The notes under the pieces were generated by a model. It made no database searches, was not told the origin of the DNA, and worked only from the letters and a program-made list of their open reading frames with translations. The position numbers were made by a program, and so were the translations under genes. This document shows, piece by piece, positions 34,495 through 45,930 of a stretch of DNA of 64,000 nt (within the stretch, counting starts at the first letter, position 1; each line of letters begins with the position of its first letter). The DNA is from Sabethes cyaneus (taxonomy: Eukaryota > Arthropoda > Insecta > Diptera > Culicidae): contig NC_071355.1 of the NCBI RefSeq assembly GCF_943734655.1, forward strand, positions 73,617,449 to 73,681,448, in the 5' to 3' direction.

Positions 34495-35509
34495 GACGCA
34501 GGACTACGTAAGTCTCTTTGTATAGTGATAGTAGCATGTATTCATGCTTGTAATCATTCGATTCTTCATGTATACATGCTATATGTAACATATATACATG
34601 CTACATGCGTCGTAAGTAACATTTATCAAAGTAGTAACATTGCATACGTTCAATTCTCAAAAGATTGTGCATTTGAAAACAATTTAACAAAATCAAGAAC
34701 ACAAACTATTGCTTTCCTGCTACCTTACAGAAATTAAAGATTGTTTTTATTATCCATGGTTTCCCACGTTGAAGGGATTTTACAAATTCAATCCTATTTT
34801 ACCAACAGCACATCTTTTCACTACACTTCTAATAAAACGGCAAGAATGCGTATTCATACAGAGTCATATTGTAACCGAACACTACAGCTGTAGCACATTT
34901 TTCCAACACAGATTTCAAAATCGCCTAGGTTTAATCGTCTCGCAGTTAAGAATTTGCGATCTATTGGGACAACGAACTTGTGTTTTTTCTGGCACACTTC
35001 CCTAACACAGACATCAAATTGGACTAGGTTTAATCGCGTTCGTAAGAAATCTGTTGGCACGAGGGGGTTTTGTCACTCTCTCTGGCGTACTTCCCAAGCA
35101 AGGACATCAAAATGGTCTAGGTTTAACCGCGGTGTTAAGAAATCTTGTTGAAATGAGGAAGCTTTGTCACTTGTTTTGGCTTACTTCCCAAACACAGATA
35201 TCAAATTGGTATAGGTTTAGATCATCGCATAGAATCTTCCAACCAATCACGAAGCGAGAATTCTGGTAAAACATAGGTTCATTATTTTCAATTTTTCAAT
35301 AGTTCAACATCAAGAATCCATACTTTTCTTCATTTGGGTCAATTCTTAGAAGATTTTCCGATCGATTGGTGTAAGAATATTAAAAATCGATCGGAAAACC
35401 GCTGAGCTATTAGCGCTCAAAACCTTTCATTTTTCGTGACGCACGCATTTTTCGATTTTTTGGAATGACACCCTATCTCAAAACTTGCCGTAAGACGTAG
35501 TCCTACGTC
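34495..35509. mobile_element. Inverted-repeat element with GACGTAGGACTACGTC ends and an internal 94-bp array
   Basis: The left end GACGCAGGACTACGTA and the reverse complement of the right end GACGTAGGACTACGTC differ at two of 16 positions. Each end is itself nearly palindromic. The interior holds a tandem array (34895-35230) and a hairpin (TTTTCCGATCGATTGG / AAAATCGATCGGAAAA, 35353-35401). No transposase and no clear target duplication. The same terminal word bounds a second, otherwise different element at 44078-45617. Confidence 0.6.
34895..35230. repeat. Tandem array, ~94-bp unit, about 3.5 copies
   Basis: Unit landmarks ACTTCCC(A/T)AACACAGA and TCAAATTGG(A/T)CTAGGTTTAA recur at about 34895, 34996, 35089 and 35183, at spacings of 101, 93 and 94 bp. 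Units share TTAAGAAAT and TTTTGTCAC words. Non-coding. Confidence 0.85.
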
Positions 35510-38500
35510 AAAATACATTTTCAGCGAAAATATACAAATCTTCATGCTGTTAAACAATTTAAGGAAGTATAGTAAGAACACATGCTCGAACGTTACTTAT
35601 AACAAAGTTGCAGCCCAAGTGTTCGGAACTTGAATCAGAATGGTACATTCTAAGGTAATTTATGAGTGATATTATCAACATTTTATTGACAATTAGCATA
35701 TGCCTAGCTTTGTCGTATGCTAAAATCGATTGTGACTTTAGGTCAACCAGTTGAAGCATTTTATGTTACAATACAAATGATAAACCAAAGAATACACCAA
35801 TTTGATCCGGATGCAAACTTCTGTCAGCTCTGTCGTTTGTCGTCCGGCTGTCACTTCAGGCTGGACAGTTCCATCTCCGGGCAAAAAATTACGACCGCTC
35901 CGATCACATATGTATTCATAACCGTAGCGGTCGAGCAAACAGACCCGGCGGCGGTACACATTTGCACCATAAAGCACCGGCAATAGCCATACTGCAATGA
36001 ATACGCGCCGGTTTCATACTTTGCTACATATTGTTATGGGGATGCTGCTGTACCAACAAAAGAAGCTATGAAAGAGATTGATAATTTATACTGTGGCCAC
36101 GGAAATAATTGAAAATCGTGCATTTTGTTGTCACTGGTGGTTTTTCCGCTCCCGGAGACCACCCCCGGTGAATCCTTGTGACCCCGCTATTGACGACCGG
36201 TTAGATATATGTAGATAAGTTTGTAATAGATTGGATATGTGTGTACACAGTACACATCATGAACCACTTCCTTCCTTCCGGATGATTGTAATGAAATCGT
36301 TCGTCAATCACCCTGTGGCATTCTAGTAGTTGTTTTGAGTTCAGGATATCAGAACTCAAAAGATGAAATTAAATCCAAACCATCCCTCTAGGGTAGTTTA
36401 GTTGTGGATTATGATTATTCCGTCTACAGAATTATAAAGATTTACAAAAAACAGAATGTCCCAAAATATATACTTTGAAGTTGAATAAATAAATTTAGCA
36501 ACAATTTTTGAACAATTTATTTGAACATTTCAGTTCAGTAACATACGAATCATCAAGTGATTTAAATCGCGAAAATACTACAAGGTTATACTTTCCATAA
36601 TATACGCTGCCTGATTACAGAGGTCATAAAATTAACAAGTGCTAAAACATTCGAGCGAAGATCATCCGAAAATCGCTACTGGGCACGCGGCATTCATCGC
36701 TCGGGAGGCGCCGCCGCCGCGCCACAGCGTCACCAAGCATGCAGCATATTTGTAACATGCCTTCTGTGTGATTCACAGAGCGCCACGGTCACCGAATTAG
36801 CATATGCCGATTTGCATAAATTGACCCAAATCATACGAGTTGGTTCGATAGTAACTTTGGCCTACAGAGGATACTCGCCTCAGTAACTGTCCATCCTATC
36901 GTTTTTGAGGAATTAATGGGTCCGCGTGGTAGGGGTGCGGCAATTTGTGTCCCATTTTGGGGGTAGAAAGCTTCCGACAGTGAAAACATGCTGCGGCAAC
37001 AAAAAATAGCCTCTGGCGGTCTATCGCTCTAGTAGGGCAGCTGAGATTATAGATTCGATCAGCGGCTGTCTGGACGGAAAGTTCCATTAGAAGTGGCATG
37101 AGAATAACATAAAAGTAATATTTATGACATAATCTGCCCGATTAGATTGGATGCTGATTAAGATATATAGAAAATTTGTATTAATGTACCGATTTAGTTA
37201 AGACAATCACGTTCTTAAAAAATGTGACAAATGCTTTGGGAACATATCGAAAAAAATTAATCACATTTAGGACCAATACAGATGTTCGTATGTATAGGCT
37301 CGTCTTTTACTTTAGCCCAATACTAAACCGCATTACATTTTTTAGAATACCAATTTCGTTTTTTTTACAACTAGATGAAGCCCTAGAAAATAAGAACGTA
37401 GTGAGGAGGTCCACCCTTCTCGCCCAAGTGCAGCATGTTGTTGGTACATCGACGAACCTAGCATAAACATTTCGTTCGACCGTTTCACCTTGCACTAGAA
37501 ACGCAAACCTGTCGGATGGCTTTTTTCTGGCATACACACTGACTGGCTGGCTGGCAGACTGGCAGACCCAATGATTACTTTGACAAGGCACCCTTTCGCA
37601 GAGTGCATTTAGTGCTTGAACGGCGGACGGGTCCATTACTAATTGGCTGATTTGCCTATTTTCAGCCTGCGGAGGGCGATAATGAAGCGAATAATTATGA
37701 TATGTGCTGTACGTGTGTCGTTCGCATTGATGGTGCACCGTCACGTAGGTATAGACGGTTGTTTACAGGTCGGCCCTCGCTGTGTCAATAAGGCTATCTT
37801 TCCGACTATTTGAAAATGATTGAAGAACAAAACACCAAAAAAAAAAGACTTGCATGAATATTATTATTCATCATACTGTTGAGATGTTGAAACCTTCAGT
37901 TGTGGATTGAAGCCTGCGTCGTGGGACAACAATTTTTTGGCTCCAGCTTGTTGAATCAACGCCAAACGGAAGCAGCCGGTTTAGATTGCTCCAAGGGTTG
38001 AATACAATCCGCAAAACCACGCAACTTACATGAAGTCACCCTACACCCTGCACCGGCACGTGCTGAGGGTGACAGCACCTGAGGCTGGCTATATGGAACC
38101 GTCAAGCTTCACAGCCAATTAGGGAACCTCTATATGGAAGTGCTGCAAATTGCTGCCATCTTCGTTCCTAACTACGAGCCGATGCCGGCTTGAAGTTGGC
38201 AGTAATCGATCATTAACCATAGTGGAAATTATGTCTGCTTAACCGGGCAAGCAACAAACCGTGTTTTTCTTGCGAACAGCGAACATCATTTGAGGTTCGA
38301 AAACACGCGCTGACATAATGGAGGAAAAAGTGAAAAACCGACCATTTCCGGTAATTTGTATTCACAACTCATTCTGAAGCCTGACTTCGACCGAATTAAG
38401 CTACGCAGCAGAACTTCCCCCGAATACGAAATGCAAAAGCTCACATTTTTCGGATCAACGTGGTTTGAAATCTTTACAGTCACCTCACTAGGTAGAATTT

Positions 38501-38900
38501 AATGCTTTACCATGTCGCGTTTACAGAGAGCTTCGTAGAACAGAATCAACCCTTCCACGCAATGTTTTTGACGAGTCACGTTTTAAAATGATGTTGAAAG
38601 CATTGAACAGTCATCACATTTGGGTCATATTTTGACTTTTGACTGTCGCTCATAACTCACGTTTAGAAGGAATTTCGAATCCGCTTTAAATCTACTCTGC
38701 TAACCAACAATACTGCAATTCAAGTTTAAAAATAAAGGCGTTTATTGAAAAACATCAACATTTTTATTGATTCCACATAATCTATTTTTACCGGTATTTT
38801 CCACGCCAATATCGCAATACCGGTTTTCATCAAAAGCGCCCATTACCGACAGCCCTAATATACAATCGAAAGTATGTAAACAATTGCATGCAAGTAATTG
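35510..38900. other. Long interval of mostly unique-looking DNA
   Basis: No element ends or tandem arrays recognised. There is a GC-rich patch at 36690-36760 (GGAGGCGCCGCCGCCGCGCC). A 145-codon antisense frame at 37307-37744 shows no motif. An 81-codon antisense frame (35738-35983) follows an acceptor-like TTCATTGCAG on the minus strand but cannot be matched to any family. Near 38785-38835 are short ACCGGTATTTTCC words like those at the ends of the hAT-like element at 39937. Host intergenic or intronic sequence is the simplest reading. Confidence 0.4.
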
Positions 38901-38919
38901 TAATGTCACAGATTCAACT

Positions 38920-39180
38920 TTTTGGCTACATCCCTGACCAAAGCATTGGGATTCCGCCTAAGCGCTTGCACGCCATGCTTGTGATCCTGATCACTAATAG
39001 AACATCCATTCTGACCGCATTTCTCCTTCCGTTCGATGCTAATCCGTAGTAACGTTTAATCATACGACCCACCGTTGATTGCACGATTCCGATCTGTTTT
39101 TCGATGAGGATGTTCCAGGTGCTTGCGCAAAAAAAAATCGCTGCGTTGATTTTCGGGTGACGCCATTTTTTCCAATTTTC
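38920..39180 (-). pseudogene. Tc1/mariner-type (ITm) transposase N-terminal fragment
   Basis: On the minus strand, short pieces in two frames resemble the HTH region of ITm transposases: a STVGRMIKRYYGLAS-like piece and FRRNPNALVRDVAKK. There are frameshifts between them and no catalytic region. The sequence differs from the fragment at 10790. Confidence 0.5.
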
Positions 39181-39408
39181 AATAATCGCGATAAAAATGC
39201 AGCGTAAGCAATACTGGTACTTTTACCCAAATTTTCAAGAGAAAATATCTAATGGGTGGTTTTCTACAGCGTTTCTTCCCTGGTGCAATTTGATGTGGGA
39301 CACCCTTTAATGGAATGTAGCCACCGTTCAAGTTCTCCTTTATTCCATGAGGATTGCCAGCTGATGAGCGCTCTGTGGCGCAAAATGCTAAAAAAATCAT
39401 TATAGGCA

Positions 39409-39703
39409 ATTGGCACAGAACAGAAGTGGAAGTCCGAACGATTCGGCGATCAAAACTGGTAACAGAGTCTTTTTAGTTTTTATTTTGCTTTGGGAAGGTT
39501 TTCGCATAGAAGCAAATAACAGCAATATTAGCAGAACGCTCGCTGCCGATCGCATAGCAGCTTTCACATGCTTTCGTGTTCATTCGTATGCGTTCGTGTG
39601 ATTTCGTGGAAAAAGTGACTCGCTACCGCCAGGTTTGCTAGTATCTGTAGACAGTAGCATAAACGTGTTTAGATTTCTACTTCCACTCCTGTTCTGTGCA
39701 ATA
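39409..39703. mobile_element. MITE, ends ATTG(G)CACAGAACAG
   Basis: The left end TTGGCACAGAACAGAAGTGG and the reverse complement of the right end (TTGCACAGAACAGGAGTGG) form a terminal inverted repeat with one indel and one mismatch. About 295 bp; the interior contains TTCG-rich runs. No coding capacity. Confidence 0.7.
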
Positions 39704-40106
39704 AGTTTCGCCTTCGATTGCTCCCACCTTAGCTAGAGGGACCCATGCTAAGGTAACCTGGTATTTTTTCCCGGACAAAGCTCTTGTAAGCTCTCGTATT
39801 TTCCCAAGAAATACGGTCAGTGCTTCACAGGCTACATTGAACGAAGAGATTCAATAGCACTGAGACTATCTGTAAAAATAAAGTAGTGGTATGTAGCCAT
39901 TGTATCAATAATCCCAAAAGAGTGATGAATTGCTGCTAGGGATGCTATACCGGTTTTACCGAAACCGGTTTTACCGGTATTACCGGGCTATTTTCCAATA
40001 CCGAATTACCGGTTTTTCCACGATCAAAAACCGGTATTTTCGGTATTTTTTTGCACTCCATGGGCTACTCGTCGCCAATTTCCCATTTGTCTCAGAAGTC
40101 ATAAAT

Positions 40107-40780
40107 TTGATCGAGCCATCTTGCACGTTGAGCCCCTCTGTTCCTGGTGCCGATGGGGTCGTTGAAGAGAACTGTCTTCCGGCGTCTTCGACGTGTCCAC
40201 CCCACCGTAGCCTACCGATTTTCGTCAGCTGTACGATGAATCTCCCCGAGCAATGCCTTTAGTTCGTGATTTATACGCCTCTGCCACTCTCTGCTTTCAG
40301 TTTGTACACCACCAAATATCATCTGCAGCATCTTTCGGTCAAACACGACAAGGGCGCTTATTTCTGTTATATCTTAAAACAATCGATAAAAATAATTAAG
40401 CGTGTATCGAATGAACTACGCGTATATGCAAATGAATAAGCCTATTCGCGGTCGAACATATTAACAATATACGAAGTATCTTCACTTCTTTCTGAGCCGT
40501 ATGCGAGTACGGAGGCAGTGCATGCTAAATCGTTTTTTATATTACAATTAAAGAAAGTGACCCTTACTTATATCAAAGAATAGTTAATCCTTGTGACTCG
40601 TGATACGTGACACATCAATTTCCACCGTGAGCGATGTCACAGCTTCAAGTCCGTAAAAAACTACTGGTTGAATAAGAGTTTGGTACATTGTCTGTTTGGT
40701 ACGGCGGCGTATGTTTCTTGATCGTAGCGTTTTGCGAAGAGCAAAGTAGGTCCGATTTATTGCTTGTATACGCCAAATAA
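40107..40780 (-). pseudogene. RTE-type RT C-terminal fragment inside the hAT-like element
   Basis: The minus strand reads NLSRRTKQTMYQ-like and LLFNQ pieces near 40640-40760. Near 40110-40340 it reads FDRKMLQMIFGGVQTESREWQRRINHELKALL (given here in shortened form as DRKMLQMIFGGVQ and RRINHELKALL), then DPIGTRNRGAQRARWLDQI. About 230 bp between the two parts is not recognisable. Frames are broken. Confidence 0.7.
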
Positions 40781-41456
40781 TTAAGAATATTGTGCAATAG
40801 AAGAAATATCAGTGAAGCTGTTCAGAAAATCTTCAGTGAAAATACTCTGTTAACTCTAGAGAAATTCAGAACACAACAGGGAAAAGGAATTCTTTCGGTT
40901 GCTAGAACAAACTGGAATAGAAATAACTTTATGTTTAGTTAGAATAACCTGTTGGCAGGCCTGAGACAATTCTGCGGGCTTCAATCATCGCTTCGATCGT
41001 TTCAGTCCGATCTGGGAAGCAACGATACGCTTTACTTAAGCGATGAGGAATTCGTGAAGAAAGAAGATTTTGTCGCAGTGCTAGAATCAGCCTGCTGCTG
41101 TCGAAACATTGCAAACTTTACGAACTACGAACTCTAAAACTACTCTCGGAACACCTTTCAGGTACCGCACAACTGCTGTTCGGGTTACTGTATCGGTAGA
41201 ATTTCAGAGAGAGCACGTATATTTAAATTTATTCGTTTAATTATAATTAACCGCACTATTCGTGATGACTTTATAATATTCTTCAAGGCTTCAAGGATGT
41301 TTTGATAACAAAATATTGCAAGGTTTTATTATTTTAAAAGTCAATGGAATAAATTCAGAAACCGACTAGGCAGAGGAACTAAAACAACTGAACTTTCAAT
41401 TATAATTTATCATAAATGTCAGTATTCAGTAAACTCTTGAACAAGTGTTTTCCTAG

Positions 41457-41681
41457 CAGAGCTGCCACAAATACAGATATTTGTGCATACATCAATTTGG
41501 GACCCATCAATTATTTCAGTTGCTGTGATTTCTGGCTCTACTAATGTTTCTGAATTTTAAAGTAGTCCATGAACTATTTATGTTATTTAAAAGATTAGAT
41601 CGAGAAAATTAAATACTCTGGAGAAAACGGTAGGGTTCCAAATTTATGCATGCACAAATATCTGTATTTATGGCTGCTCTG
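41457..41681. mobile_element. hAT-type MITE nested in hAT-like element, perfect 8-bp TSD
   Basis: 225 bp. Left CAGAGCTGCCACAAATACAG and reverse-complemented right CAGAGCAGCCATAAATACAG match at all but two positions, and the match continues through ATATTTGTGCAT. Exact 8-bp duplications TTTCCTAG lie at 41449-41456 and 41682-41689. Confidence 0.9.
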
Positions 41682-42047
41682 TTTCCTAGTCACATTTCTA
41701 ATTTACCACTAGGAATTGTTCTTACTTTCTCTGTGGACACCGAATGAAGATTCTCTGCCTCCGGAAGATTTTCATTAAAATTTGTTCTCGTTTAAAAGAT
41801 GACACGGTAATTTCTCTTGGCATTGTTAAATATTATTATTTTGATGAACTAGTTCAATTAGTTATGCCAAAAAGAATTGACTATCATTGACTATGGAAAG
41901 ATTCTCTTCAAATCATATAATTTTTAAATGCAGTTTTCAAATGTTAACTTTTACCGGTTTTTTACCGGTTTTACCGGTATTGCATTTATCAATACCGAAA
42001 AACCGGTTTTCAAAATACCCCCCGGTATTGGCATCTCTAATTGCTGC

Positions 42048-42569
42048 CAATTCTACCACGTACACAGAAGCATGAGTATCGAGTTTGGAAGAAGCTGTAA
42101 TATTTTCATGGAAGACTCCGAAGTTAGAGAACTCATCATGCCTAGATCAATTAGTAAAATACATTTTATCAGAACTAACGTTTACGAACTTATTGAAGAA
42201 AATCTTAGGGATCTCAAGTGCGTCAATTTGATCCGGGATACCAATTATATTTTGTTTCATGGTGATATCGAAGAATATAGCAGAATCAGAAGTATTTTGT
42301 GACGCGACAAAAAAGGAAGTGTATGAAGAAGGGCTGATATCTTGAGCTATGTAATCGAAATATAAAGTCATGAATCTAGTTTGAAATTGAAGTTCGATAA
42401 GCTTCTCGAAATTACACATCACTAGTGGGTTCATAACCTCACATCAAATGAGCAGACGGTAGGACGGTTCCCAAAAACGGTGTTTCAACGGAAGAACATC
42501 AGCCAGCACTTCGAGACTCATCGTATGTGTCGATTGCATGCATCCTAAGGCAATACGCAAATAACAATA
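42048..42569. other. Interval without recognisable gene
   Basis: Overlapping open frames on both strands (41928-42302 +, 42147-42434 -) partly continue from the hAT-like element. They show no motif and are not called. Confidence 0.4.
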
Positions 42570-43527
42570 GAGTAAGGAGGCGTAAAAGTGCGATGCGGGT
42601 AAAAGTGCGATACAATGATTTATCGGTGCAGATTCCGAGTAAATTAACTACATTGGCATGGATGGGTGACTACTTTGTCAGCTTGAATCTAACGTAAACT
42701 TTGGTTGCTTACGAAGCATAGTTGCTGAGTTATGTGCAAATGTTATTTTAGGGCGGGTTTGATGTAATTTTTCGTTATGCGGCAAATACGATATCAACAG
42801 GAGGATATTACTTGTTGAAAATTTGTAGCAGCATTTTACATCACCCTCATATCTGTTTTGAAAATACGGTGAGAAGAATTTACAAAATATATTTCGCTTT
42901 TCCGTAATTTAATCTAAACCCGTCAAGCGCTTAGCGGGGTAAAAGTGCGATTCACGGGCGGGGCAAAAGTGCGATTCATGGACGAGGCAAAAATGCAAAG
43001 CTAATTATATACAACTTAAGGCACTATATTACAGATACTAGAAATGGAAGATTTGCAGAAAACTGGGTGCTCTACAGATGTTGGCCGAAGGAAAACAATG
43101 TTTTTCCGCTGATGAAACAAAAAACAAACATTTGGAAAAGTTTCGATCTGACGGAGGCTTCAATACACCAGCGCAAAATAGAAAAGGTGCAAATTGAGAA
43201 TATTCCTTACCAAAACATACCGCAGATTGGAGATAATATGGTTTTGTTAGCTACTGTTGTGCTAATTTCATGGATTCGACCTTCTCACTTTTGCCCCGCG
43301 GTATTCGCACTTTTGCCCCGCTAGTGGGGTAAAAGTGCGAATCGGCACTTGATCAGAAGAAAAAAGAATTTATTTTGCAAAACACTATTACCGCAGATGA
43401 TTTATAGTTGAATGTAAAGACATTGAGTTACTGCATCACTATAAAATATATTATGTTGTTGTCCTTATTTATATCTCACGAAAATTGATAACAACTTCAA
43501 ACATTGCACTTATGCCCCGCCCTACTC
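42570..43527. mobile_element. TA-flanked inverted-repeat element with repeated AAAAGTGCGA words
   Basis: Left GAGTAAGGAGGCGTAAAAGTGC and reverse-complemented right GAGTAGGGCGGGGCATAAGTGC form a terminal inverted repeat. TA lies on each side (42568-42569, 43528-43529). The motif GGGGTAAAAGTGCGA occurs about six times, in both orientations (42578, 42597, 42937, 42961, 43285 and 43324 regions). About 0.96 kb, non-coding. A TA duplication suggests Tc1/mariner-superfamily mobilisation. Confidence 0.7.
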
Positions 43528-43579
43528 TACTGTATTCTCTCTAGCTTAATAATGTGCGTGTTCGCGGCGGAGCGAAAAC

Positions 43580-43930
43580 AGAAACAACCGTTTTAGAGAA
43601 CTGACAGTATCGTTGTTTGGTACAGCCTTAATCTCCTGAGTGGGCGCCTCATCAGGTCTCAGTTATTGTACAGAGAAAATTGATCCTCTGTTGGCATTCT
43701 TGTTTCGGATATCTAATATGGCATGTTCAAGTGCATTTAGAATCGAACTTGAGCCCGAGATATTTAGTGACTAAAACCTGCGAGATCGTTCTACCCATTA
43801 GCCGAAGCTGCAGTTGTACTGGATCATGCTTCCGAGACAAAACGACCAGCTCAGTTTTCTCCAGGGAGAAATCGATACCAAGCTCAAGAGCCTAGCTGGA
43901 CAAATTGTCCAAAGTATCTTGCAAAAAATC
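43580..43930 (-). pseudogene. I-clade-like non-LTR RT fragment
   Basis: The minus strand reads LELGIDFSLEKTELVVLSRKH, then QLQLRLMGRTISQVLVTKYLGLKFDSK, and further on shorter pieces CQQRINFL and RLYQTTILSVL in other frames. These are the segments after the RT active site of I-clade elements. Neither the active site nor the RNase H is included. Confidence 0.7.
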
Positions 43931-44077
43931 CTACGCAATTTATTTGGTCGACACTGCAAAAAGAACGAAGAAAGTAATATAGGCCGGACTCGATTATCCG
44001 GGTGTTCATTTTTATTTTCAGCCCGGATAATCGAATCATCTGGATAATCGAATCATTATTTTTACAACAATTTTTTT

Positions 44078-45617
44078 GACGTAGGACTACGTCTTTGTTT
44101 ACTATACTGGGACTGGGTAGCACTTTGTGAAAACGAAAATAGAAATGTAACGTTTGAATGAAAGATTTCAAATGCTAACAACTACTAAACTACTGAACGA
44201 AACTGAATAATTTATATGTCGTTGGATAGATAAAATTGCCAGCAATTTTATGGAGGGGCTGAGACAGCTATTTTAAGGAGGGCGTAAGAGGGGGGGTCCT
44301 ATATAAATGAAGCTCAAATTCCCTCAAAACTCGAGAACTAATCAAGCAAATGGAACCAAATTTGGCATATAGGGGTTTCAGAAGATAGGATTTTTTTTCT
44401 ATGGTGTACTGAGACCCCTTCCGCTTCTAAGAGGGGGGGATCCCTTACAAATGAAATACGAATTTCCTCATAACTCTAGAACTAATCAAGCAAATGGAAC
44501 CAAATTTGGCTTGCGGGAGATTTAGAAGGCAAGATTTTTTTTCTATAATGAATTGAGACCCCTCCCCTTTTTTGGAGGGGGGGGGGTTCCCATACAAATA
44601 ATATACAAATTTCCTCAAAACTCGAGAATTAATCAAGCAAAAGGAACAAAATTTCGCATGTGGGGGTAGGCAGAATTTTTTTCTATAGTGAACTAGAACC
44701 TTTGCCTTCTTTAAGAAGGAGGGTTTGCTTACAAATGAAATTAAAGTTTCCTCATAACTCTAGAACTAAATCGAGGAAATGGAACCAAATTTGGAATGTG
44801 GGGGTTTCAGAAGGCAAGAATTTTTTCTATGGTGAATTGAGACCCCTTCCCTCTTTAGGAGGGGGGGGGGGGCTCCCATGCAAATGAAATACATTTTTCC
44901 TCATAACTCGAGAACCACCTAAGCAAATGGAACCAAATTTAGCATGTGGGGGTTTTTGGAGGCATGAATTTATTATATGATGGTTTGAGACCCCTCACCC
45001 CTGTGGTAGGAGCATAATGACTCTCATACGAATACAACAGAAGTTTTTGCGTATGTGCCATATTTTCTGCTATGTAACAAGCGGTAAGCTGTGAATGTAA
45101 ACTAGTAAAACTTTCTCGGAGCAAAAGACAGTGAATCGATGCCGCTAACTTACGTTCCTGTTGCTATTCATGTCAGAAGAGGACATTCGAATTGCACGTG
45201 ATATTTGCGATGAACGTGCTTTGGCTTTAATGTTATTTGTAACCAATGGCCCTGCTAAAGACTACAAGCAAGTTTAAGCAAGATTATTGAAAAATCATCA
45301 TCATATTTCATATTTAATACAATAATCTATGGGTTTGTAGGTGGTCATTCATTACTAGTTTAACCTTTATGATGCACACAACTGATTCTTGAAAGAAATC
45401 TCTGTCTCAATTGTTGCAGGCGTTGTACTTATGAACCCCCGTTCAAGTATTTTCAAGTAGCCACCATTGCATTCAATGAAGAATTGACCCTGAATATTTC
45501 GCTCATCTCTTTTAAACATTCACCTAAACATTAGCAGTCACTTCTTATAAACATACGTCTGCCAGAAATAAAGTTTACACTAGTCTTTGGTCTAATGGTC
45601 TGATATAGTCCTACGTC
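44078..45617. mobile_element. Inverted-repeat element with GACGTAGGACTACGTC ends and an internal ~145-bp array
   Basis: The left end GACGTAGGACTACGTC and the reverse complement of the right end GACGTAGGACTATATC differ at two positions. It lies wholly inside the TA-flanked element. The interior is dominated by the array at 44285-45010. It shares its terminus with the element at 34495-35509 but has a different array. No open frame of interest. Confidence 0.6.
44285..45010. repeat. Tandem array, ~145-bp unit, about 5 copies
   Basis: Landmark CTC(G/T)AGAACTAATCAAGCAA recurs at about 44330, 44474, 44621, 44758 and 44907, at spacings near 144, 147, 137 and 149 bp. Each unit also has GGAACCAAATTTGGCATG, TTTTTTCTATGGTG, GAGACCCCTTCC and a G-run followed by CCCATACAAATGAAAT. 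Units diverge by an estimated 15-25 percent. Non-coding. Confidence 0.9.
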
Positions 45618-45902
45618 ACCGTTTCGTACAACCCTTAGGGCTGTATAACTTGTAGTTTCTTGGTATATCAAGTTTTTTGACTTTTAGGCATCATAAATGT
45701 TTTATTTATTATTGATCTATCTTCACAAAAGTCAGAAAATTCCTTTCTTACGATTTTTTCAACTGATGATTTTTTTTTGGTACAAAATTATTTTTTGTGT
45801 GTTATGATTTTCAATATTTAGGTGTTATAAATGTTTTTTTATTATTGATCAATCTCCCTTAAAGTTATAAGAAACCTTTTTTGCATTTTTTTTATTAATG
45901 AC

Positions 45903-45930
45903 TACGATGATGATGATGATGATGATGATT
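45903..45930. repeat. (GAT)n microsatellite
   Basis: About eight GAT/ATG triplets in a row, in AT-rich sequence inside the TA-flanked element. Confidence 0.9.

Larger units (their letters stand above)
39937..42039. mobile_element. hAT-like element, perfect 8-bp TSD, ACCGGT-rich ends
   Basis: 2103 bp. Left TAGGGATGCTATACCGG and reverse-complemented right TAGAGATGCCAATACCGG are a terminal inverted repeat. Subterminal ACCGGTTTTACCGGTATT-like words are repeated at both ends. Exact 8-bp duplications ATTGCTGC flank it (39929-39936 and 42040-42047). No hAT transposase domain is recognisable, so the copy is non-autonomous. An RTE fragment and a second hAT-type MITE are nested inside. Confidence 0.85.

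Noticed and set aside
36690..36760. GC-rich GCCGCC run as a CpG-island promoter
   Set aside because: Too short and isolated, with no start-site elements or adjacent exon to support it.
37307..37744. 145-codon minus-strand open frame as a host gene
   Set aside because: No recognisable domain, no convincing splice or start context, and composition is like the surrounding non-coding DNA.
39350..39400. Hammerhead-like core CTGATGAGCGC...GCGC
   Set aside because: The second core box reads AAAA where GAAA is required, and no stem I/III pairing is evident.
44285..45010. Tandem array considered as a CRISPR array
   Set aside because: Units are about 145 bp, diverged throughout, with no constant-repeat/variable-spacer pattern, and the DNA is clearly eukaryotic.
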